Of a DNA stretch of 64,000 bases, positions 55,025 through 64,000 are shown one piece after another (position 1 is the stretch's first letter; every line of letters starts with the position of its first letter). Origin of the DNA: Orobanche coerulescens (taxonomy: Eukaryota; Streptophyta; Magnoliopsida; Lamiales; Orobanchaceae); contig CM065811.1 of assembly GCA_033398695.1 (NCBI GenBank), forward strand, positions 74,652,001 to 74,716,000, given 5' to 3'. The notes beneath the pieces are model-generated. The model was given only the letters and a program-made list of their open reading frames with translations. It searched no databases and was not told the DNA's origin. The position numbers and the translations under genes were made by a program.

Positions 55025-56845
55025 TTAAGAAATAAATAGTTCGCGGTATTCCACCCGCATCTTCTCTTTCGTCTCCCAAGTCGCCACCTTGACTCCATGC
55101 CTCGACCATTGCACTTTAACCAGTGGAATGGTCTTATGCCGAAGTTGTTTCTCGCGACGCTCAAGGATCTTCACGGGTTTCTCCGGAAAGGTAATATCCT
55201 CGGCTACATCAATCTCACTATAGTCGATAATGTGGCTCGGATCCGGTACGTACTTTCTCAACTGAGACACATGAAAAACACTGTGGACGTGACTCAAAGC
55301 TGGAGGCAACGCCAAGCGATAAGCTAAATCTCCAACTCTGTCCAAAATCTCGAAGGGTCCGATATACCTCGGACTAAGTTTCCCCTTTTTCCCGAAGCAA
55401 AAAACTCCTCTGGTCGGCGACACCTTGAGCAAGACATGATCCCCCACCTCAAACTCCAAGGGTCGACGACGAGTATCAGCATTAGATTTCTGACGACTCT
55501 GGGTAGCCAGCAATCGGTCCCGGATAATAAAAATCTTTTCCTTAGTCTCCATCAACATATCCGGTTCCGTCCCGACTAGCTCAGAAGCCTCGTCCCAACA
55601 TAATGGCGACCTACATCGCCTACCAAAGAGTGCCTCGAAGGGTGCCATTTTGATCGACGCATGCCTACTATTATTGTAAGCAAACTCGATCAACGGTAAG
55701 TGAAGTTCCCAATCATTACTCCAATCTAAGGCACAAGCCCGCAACATATCTTCCAACGTCTGAATCGTCCTCTCCGTCTGACCGTCCGACTAAGGATGAA
55801 AGGAAGTGCTCAATCTCAACTCAGTACCCAGAGCCTGATGAACGGCCTGCCAAAAATGCGATACGAAACGGCCGTCTCGATCGGAAACAATGGTCTTGGG
55901 GGCACCGTGTAACCTCACGATCTCAGCAATAAAGGTTCGAGCCAGTCTATCCGGTCCCCAAGTATCCTTAATACCCAAGAAGTGTGCAGACTTGGTCAAC
56001 TGATCGAAAATTACCCAAATCATATTCATTCCGGCCCGAGTTCTTGGCATGCCAGTGATGAAATCCATAGAGATGTCTTCCCACTTCCACTCGGGATTGG
56101 GAAGCGGTTTCAACAACCCCGCTGGTCGTTGATGTTCGATCTTGACTTGTTGACACATCAAGCACCGTAGTACAAACTCCGTAACATCCTTCTTCATGTT
56201 ATTCCACCAAAAATTGCGCTTCAAACCTTTGTACATCTTACTCGCCCCGGGGTGGATTGAGTAAGGCGTAGCATGAGCTTCTCGGAGAATTCTCTGCCTC
56301 AACTCTAAATCATTCAGAACACAAAGCCTGCCCTGAAATCCCAGAATACTATCCTCGTTGACCATAAAGCCAGGAGCTTTTCCTTTAATTACATCTTCCT
56401 TCAGTTGGGAAATCATCGGGTCACTCCACTGCTTCCCTTTGATATCGTCAACCAAGGACGAAGTAATTTCGAGGGTACACAACTGTCCCTGTACTCGTTG
56501 AAGCCAAACTTCTATCCCTTGCTCAATTAAATTCTGACGAATTTTCATCTGAGATGTAAGAACCTCGAGCATTTGAAGAGATGCCGATTTGCGGCTCAAA
56601 GCATCCGCAACGACATTGGCTTTTCCGGGATGGTAAATAATTTCCAAATCATAATCCTTTATCAACTCTAACCAACGTCTCTGTCTCATATTCAGCTCCT
56701 TCTGACTGAAAATATACTTCAGGCTCTTGTGATCGGTATAAATCCGACACGGTGAACCATACAAATAATGCCGCCAAATCTTGAGTGCGAAGACAATTGC
56801 GGCCAACTCTAAATCGTGAGTAGGATAATTCATCTCATAAGGCTT
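55025..56845 (-). pseudogene. pol: Element F RNase H end, integrase and chromodomain
   Basis: The frame is uninterrupted except for TAG at 55790-55792, between the second catalytic Asp and the catalytic Glu. RNase H ends with [11 protein letters not shown] (about 56735) and [16 protein letters not shown]. The integrase HHCC finger reads [19 protein letters not shown] and [18 protein letters not shown] (about 56110-56260). The core has MDFITGMP and VSDRDGRF (about 55880), with the Glu in the QTERT segment just after the stop. IGPFEIL lies near 55350. The chromodomain tail has VKVQWSRHG (about 55110). Pol ends at 55025. Confidence 0.93.
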
Positions 56846-56848
56846 TCA

Positions 56849-58537
56849 TTGTCGTGACGCAAAAGCTATCGTCTTATCATGCTGCATAAGTACACAACCC
56901 AGGCCTTAACCCGAAGCGTCACTATAAACTGCAAAGCCCTCGCTACCATGTGGTAAAGTTAAAATCGGCGCTGAAGTCAATCGTCTCTTCAGCTCATCGA
57001 AGCTCTGTTGTCTCTCATCCGTCCAAATAAACTTTTCGGTCTTCTGGAGTAATTTCGTAAGAGGCCGAGCGAGTTTCGAGAACCCCTCGACAAACCGACG
57101 GTAATACCCAGCAAGGCCCAAAAAGCTACGAACTTCCTTAACATTTTTAGGCGGTGCCCAATCTAGCACTGCCTCAATCTTCTGTGGGTCTACACGAACC
57201 CCTTCAGCCGAAATCACATGGCCGAGAAACATAAATTCTTCCAACCAAAATTCACATTTCGAGAATTTTGCATAGAGGTGCTCGGTTCTCAAAATGTCCA
57301 AAATCAAACGCAAGTGTCGGGCATGATCCTCCTTATCTCGAGAATAGATCAAGATGTCGTCAATAAAGAAGACTACACACCGGTCGAGGTACTCAATGAA
57401 TATCTTATTCATTAACTGCATGAATACTGCCGGCGCATTAGTCAACACAAAAGGCATAACCACAAATTCATAATGCCCATATCTCGTCCGAAACGCCGTC
57501 TTTGTAACGTCGGACTCCATCACCCTGAGTTGATAATACCCGGATCTTAAATCAATCTTCGAGAAAACCGCAGCCCCTTGCAATTGATCAAATAAATCGT
57601 CTATACGAGGCAAAAGATATTTGTTCTTGATGGTTACTTTGTTCATCTCACGGTAGTCGATACACAAACGTAGTGAACCATCCTTCTTCCTCACGAAAAG
57701 AACAGGCTCGCCCCAAGGCGAAGCGCTCGGTCTGATGTACCCTTTTCCCAGAAGTTCTCCCAACTGAGTCTTCAATTCCTGCATCTCGGAAGGTGCCATC
57801 CGATAAGGTGCTTTAGAAATCGGAGCCGCATCTGGCTCTAAGTCCACGGTAAATTCTATCTCTCGATCTGGCGGTAATCCCGGGAGGTCATCCGAAAAAA
57901 CATCGGGATACTCATTAACAATCGGAATCGAAGAGAAATCGACTTCATTTCCTTCCGTTTTCAAGGCATAACACCAATAGACCGTACAACCTTTATTCAA
58001 AATTTTTACGGCCTTCATGGCACTGATAAGTAACTTGGATTGGACCGACTTACGTCCCAAAAATGAGTACTCAGATCCGTCTTTAGTCATCATGGTGATA
58101 ACCTTGGTACGGTAATTCATAATCGCTTGGTGACTATCAAGCCAATCCTCGCCGAGGATCACATCCTCGCCTTCCATATCAACTACAATCAGATTCGATA
58201 ACCATTCCATACCGGATATAATCACTAGAAAATCTCTAATCTCCTGGTTCCCCACAATTCTATCCCTGCTAGGCAGTTTCATGATGAAGGGATCGCAAGC
58301 AGTCAAACAAGTTATATTCAAACGGCGTACACACTCCAAAGAAATAAAAGAATGTGTAGCACCCGTATCAAAAAGTACACTGACTGGATAGGATAAAATA
58401 TGAATGGTACCTGAAGCCACCGCCGCGTTGGGCTCGTCTGTTCGACGCATCTCATAAACCCGTGGTTGTACCGAACCGATGCTAGAGTTTCCCCCTCCAG
58501 CGTTCTGACCCCATCCCCGGCCCCTGCCGAAATTCTG
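56849..58537 (-). pseudogene. pol: Element F protease, reverse transcriptase and RNase H start
   Basis: This is in the same frame as Gag. Protease has [12 protein letters not shown] (about 58350). RT has [20 protein letters not shown] (about 57670), the RSGYYQLRV box (about 57530) and [10 protein letters not shown] (about 57360), the FIDD form of the catalytic YxDD motif. The connection to RNase H reads [16 protein letters not shown] (about 57090) and YSDASG (about 56915). TAA (56906-56908) and TGA (56846-56848) fall within 63 bases of each other in RNase H. The rest is well preserved. Confidence 0.93.
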
Positions 58538-59689
58538 TTAAGGTTGACCAAAAGATTGCCGCTGATTTATACCTTGGTCAAGTAGTGTTGGGGCAGAAGC
58601 CCGAGTGTCCAAAGTCTGATTCGGCTCAAAACAATAAGCCGCTCTATGTCCCAACTGTCCGCACGTGTGACACTTCAATGGTGGAAAGTTGCATTCCGAA
58701 TTAGCGTGGCCTGGACGGCCACAATTATAGCAAGTCACCGTGCGATTCGTGGTACCCGGTGTAGGACGGTAAGCCCTCTTTCCTTTATTAGAATGTGACG
58801 ACTGTCCGACAGAATGATTAGTCGTCTGTGACCTCTGAAAGATGCCACCCTTAGAGCCAGAAAAATTTCCCGCGACTTTCTGCTTCTTCGGTTCTTCAGC
58901 GGTATCGTTGTCGGGGTTTAACATATCATGGGCTAAAGCTCTGTCCTGATACTCTCTCAATGTGGTACAAGCAAATCCGGCTATGTACCGCCGTAAGTCT
59001 AAATTCATCCACATATCAAAATAACGGATCTTATCACGCTCGTTACGCACTTGATCCTTCACATGGATCAATTGTTGGTTGTACTCCACGATCGCCTGCG
59101 AAACGGGAATATCTTGTGGTTTAGCCTCGAAAAAGACTCGGATTCTGCCCTCTCGCACCAGCCAAGGACAAAACTCGGCCTCCAAAAGCTCCTTAAATTC
59201 ATCCCACGTGGCAATACGATCCTGTGGCTTGATGACCTTCCACCAGGTAGCGGCCTCCTTAGTGAGGAAATACTGAGCAATCGGTACTTTCCTCACTTCG
59301 GGGCAATCAACCGCCTCGAAAATCTTTTCCAATTCCGCTAGCCAATCTTCCCAGCCTAACGGGTCTGTGGCACCGCCAAACTGTGGAGGGTGCATACGGA
59401 TTACATTCTGAAGCAAGGCATCCGTGTTTGGGTTCGGATTATTCAGCTGAACAGTTTGGGCTAAAATGGTCATCTGAGTAGCCAATTGTTGAAGTGCATT
59501 CGCAACTCCAACGTCCGCGTTGTTCCCCTGGCCGTTCGACTGGTCATGCTGACTTTCGGTGTCAGGATGAACCGAGTTCAACAAACTGGGGTTGGTCGAC
59601 CCCGCAACTGAACTGATGGAAACGGCCGCGCCACGACCTCTTCCTCGTCCACGGCCACGACCATGGCCACGGCCCCTACCAGCTGACAT
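58538..59689 (-). pseudogene. gag: Element F Gag
   Basis: The start is taken at ATG 59687-59689, giving MSAGRGRGHGRGRGRG, an Arg/Gly-rich N-terminus like that of D. An upstream in-frame Met (59830) also exists but precedes a hydrophobic leader read from untranslated DNA. The Gag domain includes PPQFGGATDPLGWEDWLAEL and EAATWW (residues about 120-175). Two CCHC knuckles, CYNCGRPGHANSEC and CHTCGQLGHRAAYC (residues about 320-353), bind RNA. The frame ends in TAA (58538-58540) and continues in the same frame into protease, so the stop is either a mutation or, less likely, a programmed end. Confidence 0.93.
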
Positions 59690-59917
59690 ACTGAAGAACA
59701 CATAAGGCACGTAAGTACAGTTCAATCGCACGTCATTAAGGTGATCGATTCTCAAGAATACCAATAAAAAGAAGCATAACGAATAAGGAAACACCAGAAG
59801 AGTAAGAGGTCTTACAAGTACCGGTCGCACTGTGATGATGGCAGAGTAGTGATACTGTGGAAAAATGACGACTCATTCGACCCAAAAGACCGACAACCTA
59901 GGTATCCATAGACCTAA

Positions 59918-59930
59918 GCTCTGATACCAT
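59918..59930 (-). other. Initiator-Met tRNA primer site of element F
   Basis: TGGTATCAGAGCT on the minus strand (plus strand AGCTCTGATACCA), 4 bases from the 5' LTR end. Confidence 0.88.
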
Positions 59931-61392
59931 ATTCTGTAACACCCCCAAGTTATTCAGGGAATATTACAGCGCCGTAAGCCCCTCCGTGGGACCTACAAGG
60001 CTAAACATACGCGGAACTATAGATTTTGACCGAGAAGATCTACATACAGTGGAATGAAGAATAATACAGAGGGTATTCAAAACATAACCAATGTATCCAA
60101 GACATCACAACACAAATCAATACCTCGGCAAACACAGGCCAGAACATCAAGGAAAATGGAAAACAATACTCGAGTATTCAATAACCATTCCAGTACAACA
60201 ACACTAAATGGAAAACTCAAAACATAACCGGAGGAAAGACACAGTATCACACTTGCCCACCATCTTCATGCCGACCCGATACCTGCCTGTCCGCTCTCCT
60301 GGAACCTGAAATACATAAAAAGTATTTCCCCCAGAAAGGGGTTAGCCGTCGAATAGCTAGTGCAAGTATATCAAGTATGAAACACAATACTCCTCGACAA
60401 TAAAGTAAATGTAACCATCAATTCATCAATTCAAGACTAGTATTCCGGAATAACTAAATCTCATGGCATCGCATCAATACTTATATGAATACCATGGAAC
60501 CGCACCAGAGGCTACGGAACCCTCAGGGGACCTATCTGCCCGCCCCAGAGTGGTTCGTTCATATCATCCGTGGAATCGCACCAGAGGCTACGAAACCCTC
60601 AGGGGACCCGTCGGCCCGCCCCAGAGTGGATAAAAATAATCATGCCATTAATATTTCATACTTTCAAACTCGAGAACGCACATTCATAAATATATACTTG
60701 CCTTTGAGACATCGAGAAATCGAACGGAAAAACGGTATGAGTTCGGTAGGTCCAAGAACGCGCTTACGGCACCTAAACGATTCGCAAGGAATATGATAAT
60801 CAATTATCCATACTCAAATTACACGAAGAAATTCCCGAAACCCATCTACGATTCATGAAAATACACGGATAAACAACTAGAGGTTGGAAAATCGATTAAA
60901 CTCCCAAAAGTCCGAAAACGGCACAATCAAATCCGTAAAATCGTAGGAAAAGCATGCATACGGTATAGATACATCATAATCTCAAAGTTCTCAAGCTTCA
61001 AATCGGATAAATCGGACGAATCTACGAAAAACCCCAAAATCCAACACAATATTCGAAGTGTTCTTGAATAATCCTTCAATAATCCAATGAATAATCAAAC
61101 ATGCCCATAATCATGCGTATATCACTTCATACAACATATCTTAACACCCAAAACATCATTACTCAATACAAAATCGAAATCCAAGATGTTGAAGAAATTA
61201 CCTCTTGAAGATCCAAGCACTATGATCCAAAGAATACGCGATAGATCGATGATCCGGGCTTCACGATCGAAAGGGGGTGAAGAAAATCAAACACTCAAAT
61301 GATGGATGATGACAATTCTCTCCCTCAAGCCTCTCTCTCTCGTATGGTTGAAGAAAAGGGGCAAAATGATCTGATTTTTGCTGAGAAAAACG

Positions 61393-61400
61393 TAATTATA
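61393..61400 (-). promoter_or_regulatory. TATA-like box of the 5' LTR of F
   Basis: TATAATTA on the minus strand, about 20 bases downstream of the palindrome cluster. It is identical in the 3' LTR (54496-54503). A TTTTCT/CCCCTTTTCTTC leader follows. Confidence 0.55.
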
Positions 61401-61417
61401 GGGTTGACTGCCCTGTG

Positions 61418-61680
61418 TTCCGCGGCCCAGTCGAAGTGTGCCGCGGCACAGGCCCAAAAACTGCTCCCATGGCTCGGCAGTGTGCCGCGGCCCGGCCGAC
61501 ATGTGCCGCGGCACAAGGTACAGACGGTTTGGCCGAAAAATGCAACACGAGTGTGCCGCGGCCCGGACGGGTGTGCCGCGGCAGTGACTCGGTAGTGTGC
61601 CGCGGCACACAGTACAGGCTGCTCGGCCAAAAACTGGAAAATGTGTGTGTCACGGCGCACACTCCTTGTGCCGCGCCCCA
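61418..61680 (-). repeat. GCCGCGGC palindrome cluster in the 5' LTR of F
   Basis: Seven or more exact GCCGCGGC words, more intact than in the 3' LTR. One extra word pair (GGCAGTGACTCGGTAGTGTGC, about 61579) has no counterpart in the 3' LTR, and the spacer GGTACAGACGGTTTGGCC is shared. Confidence 0.88.
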
Positions 61681-61890
61681 CACCCCCTTGGGGTCCTAAA
61701 ATGAAGAAAAATGACCCGGGAAGAGAATAAAAGCAATATGACTTGATATCTGGGAAACAATAACACGAAATGTAAGTACGGAAACCCCAAAACGGTGGTT
61801 CAAAGCAATGATTACAAGGGTTCGCCCAACAAAACACAATTCGAACAATGAGGAGATTTGAAATGACATGAATTTCAACCGGGTATTACA

Positions 61891-62285
61891 TATGCTTTCC
61901 TCAAAGATTCAAGTTCACCGATAATGCCAGTGAATATGAGATCAAGTTCCTCAAGGGTTTCAGAAGATTTCATTGCGAAAGATTCAAACTACTGAGTGAG
62001 TTTGTCGAGGGTGACAAATCGCGCATTCTTAGAAACGTTGTCCAGGTTTGCTCGCTTGTGCTAGTCTGTTGTCTATTGATCCCTAGACATATCGAACATC
62101 TCTGCATGGGGTTAGCTTTCCACCATGTCAGCTGGGTTGACCTTCATAATGGTGATATGTCTTTCCTGTATCACATAGAGCATTTCTTCATGTATGGCAG
62201 CCAAATGAGCTTCCATCCTGATTCTCTAGTCATCAAACTCATTAATAGAGAACATAAGAACTTTGTTGATCATTGATGTGTCCAT
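61891..62285 (-). pseudogene. gag: Copia element G Gag, N-terminal fragment
   Basis: From ATG 62283-62285 the minus strand reads MDTSMINKV, then INEFDD followed by RIRMEAHLAAIHEEM. Further on it reads NLDNVSKNARFVTLDKLTQ and MKSSETLEELDLIFTGII, landmarks of UBN2-type copia Gag. At least five in-frame stops are present. It is cut by element F at 61890. Confidence 0.75.
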
Positions 62286-62408
62286 GGCAGTAGTATAGGA
62301 TGAATGCTAGAAATAAAGAAATGCAGTTTTTAAAAGCTAGTGATTCTTGGGACCGATTCAGGTTAAAAATCGACTGATTTTTTGCAGAATCAACCTCTCC
62401 GATACTAC

Positions 62409-64000
62409 TCAGTGGTCACGGTATACTTTACTGACAACCTAGCAGTGGAGTTGAATAAGTTGTACCCTTTTTCGATGTTAGTTTTGCAAAGCGGAAGCTT
62501 TAATACAAGTTGCTGTAAGTAGAGCAACTAGATAGTCTCATGCAACTCGATGCTTATAGGATTTTCAGAGTAAGTATATGATAAATCACATGCAGTTATT
62601 GTAGATTACAAATACGTATGGTAAACGCCTAGAGGTGGATGAGGGTGAATAGACTTCTAAAACTTTTTTGGAAATAACTATGTTTGAAACTCAATTGATT
62701 TTCAGCAGCTAGGTAAACTTGGCTGGTTTTGAAGCTTGATCGAAAACTCAGCTAGGAAGAAATGTCAGCTAAAAAATATGCAGAATACTTAGTTGACTAG
62801 ATTTGTTAAGGCAACAGTTAAGATGCATGAAGCAGTTAAGTATGATGTTTAAAAACAGTAAATCACATGGCAATTATAGTGGTTTTAGAGGTGGGGTAAT
62901 CCTTTACTAGTCCACTTTTCTCCAATCCACTTGGAGATAAATTCATTATAATTTGATGATTACAATGAATTAGTTACAGCAGCTTTCAACCAGTGAAAAC
63001 CCTTGACCATGGTAACTCCTTCCCTTTAGTTGCTTATCACCTCCTGATCGCGAATATATGGATGCCTCACAACTTTCAAGTTGCTTATCACATTCTAATC
63101 AATAACCTGTAGATATTGCACAACCCAACTTTCAAGAACCTTATTCAAGAAAGTACCCCTACTCAAATCCAAATGACAAGAGTGTTTATTTTCTCCAACT
63201 TCTAAGAGCTTCTTATGACTTGAATCTTATTATCTTATCTCTTCATGATGCTTAAAGTGTAGAGTATATTGCATTTGCTTTCTTTGTTCGCTTGTAAGTG
63301 TTAATCGGATCATACTTCTGCTCAAGAGTTCTTTATATATTTATAGTACGTGCTTTGAGCTCTTCATAGCCATTGCATCCGTTTACAAATCGATCCATTA
63401 GAGAGTGATTTTTGTTTAACATTTTATCTCTTCGCACGACGTTTAGCTTTCTTAAAATCCGCCCATTTGAAGATATAAAGTTGTTCACACCATTTTCTTT
63501 GATTTCTATAATGAGCAATGTCTTTTGGGCGCGAGTCTCGAGGAATATTTTATTCCTCAATTTGTGGGAATCGTTCAGATTGTCTCTTTTGTTTTTTTAC
63601 GTCTGCATGTAATTTGCCGTCTTTGTTTAATTTTCAACATTTGCTAATGGAGACATAGCTGATTGACATTTGTGGTATTTTGTCTAAGTATCAAGTATTC
63701 CTTTCTGTCAATACTTGGCTTACTTAAATTGTCTTGGTCATACTCGGCTGGTATTTTGGCTTGACTATATCCGATTGATATTTTCTCTTGGCAGTACCCG
63801 ACTGATATTCTTTGCTGTCTTCTGAACTTAGCGGAACAAACTTAACTGATCAGAACTAAGCTGTAAGACCTATCTGATCAAATTTTGGTTGATCAATACT
63901 TAGATTAATTTTAAAGGCCTATAGAAGATAATCATTTGCTTCTTCTTTACAACACCAAGTACATAGAACATACATTTGAATTGAACTTTGCATAAAGATC
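62409..64000 (-). mobile_element. 5' LTR of copia element G (partial)
   Basis: A decayed primer site (AGTATCGGAGAGG on the minus strand, 62394-62408, against canonical TGGTATCAGAG) marks the LTR end. The following 1.6 kb has no gene and includes GGTGGATGAGGGTGAATAG near 62632, a phrase resembling SIRE-type copia. The LTR runs out of the window at 64000, so its start is not seen. Confidence 0.55.

Larger units (their letters stand above)
53037..61890 (-). mobile_element. Nearly complete Tekay element F
   Basis: An 8854-bp minus-strand chromovirus with both LTRs (1954 and 1956 bp), a Met-initiator primer site, a Gag-Pol reading frame with no frameshift, and a polypurine tract. The flanks are TACGC and TATGC, one base apart. 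The LTRs differ at 3 positions in the first roughly 180 bases. Four stop codons are the only visible coding damage. It is inserted in the Gag region of copia element G. Confidence 0.95.
59935..61890 (-). mobile_element. 5' LTR of element F
   Basis: 1956 bp, nearly identical to the 3' copy. It holds the U5 hairpin (59974-59996), paired hairpins (60308-60341), GC-rich repeats (about 60500-60630), a TATA region (61393-61400) and a palindrome cluster (61418-61680). The outer flank is TATGC. Confidence 0.95.

Noticed and set aside
62058..62276. Plus-strand 72-aa ORF to the right of element F
   Set aside because: It is antisense to the degraded copia Gag at 61891-62285, which shows recognisable family motifs.

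Overview
This window is plant nuclear DNA, most likely from a eudicot. It looks like pericentromeric or heterochromatic sequence built almost entirely from nested transposable elements. The basis is chromodomain-bearing Ty3/gypsy (Tekay-type) elements, Athila-type elements with a tRNA-Asp primer site, Ty1/copia elements, a Mutator-like element, hAT and CACTA DNA transposons, an Au-type SINE and plant-type introns. I found no intact host gene. The only host-gene material is fragments: an AHP-like histidine phosphotransfer exon pair (44375-44625), and exons of organellar ribosomal protein bL19 and a STE20/fray-like kinase inside a CACTA element. Species cannot be assigned from the sequence alone.

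Layout. 1-5100: Tekay-type LTR DNA, non-coding inside, ending in an LTR (element A, 2910-5100). 5101-8397: copia element B (RT, RNase H, 3' LTR), interrupted on its left by A. 8398-11753: Tekay element C (integrase, chromodomain, 3' LTR), into which B is inserted. 11754-13919: 3' end and LTR of an Athila-like element J. 15380-18620: decayed Mutator-like element K, whose transposase remnant is split by an hAT-type insertion L (16978-18125). 18640-22760: AT-rich DNA with a SINE and an hAT transposase pseudogene. 22760-39694: minus-strand Tekay element D. D is split by a complete non-autonomous Athila-like element H (23088-32182, target duplication CATGG) and by a copia solo LTR S (37374-39357, duplication GATTC). 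39695-43303: truncated minus-strand Tekay element E, inserted in D's 5' LTR. 43304-49179: mixed LTR-like DNA, the AHP fragment, a second SINE and two different tandem arrays (170-bp and 180-bp units). 49178-52718: two CACTA-type elements, the second carrying captured gene fragments (target duplication TCC). 52797-64000: minus-strand copia element G, split by a nearly complete Tekay element F (53037-61890).

The most interesting signal is in the LTRs. In each Tekay or Athila-like LTR with a readable U3 (A, C, E, F, H), and in the LTR-like DNA near 740-840, a cluster of short palindromes lies just upstream of the TATA box. The palindrome itself differs: TAGCG..CGCTA, CTATCGGCCGATAG, GTGCCGCGGCAC or TTACGTACGTAA. 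The GCCGCGGC version is shared by Tekay and Athila-like elements and recurs inside H, upstream of a probably spliced ORF. Downstream of the promoter, three short hairpins recur across families with compensating base changes, suggesting conserved RNA structure in R-U5. All of this was read by eye; no alignment, folding or database search was run.
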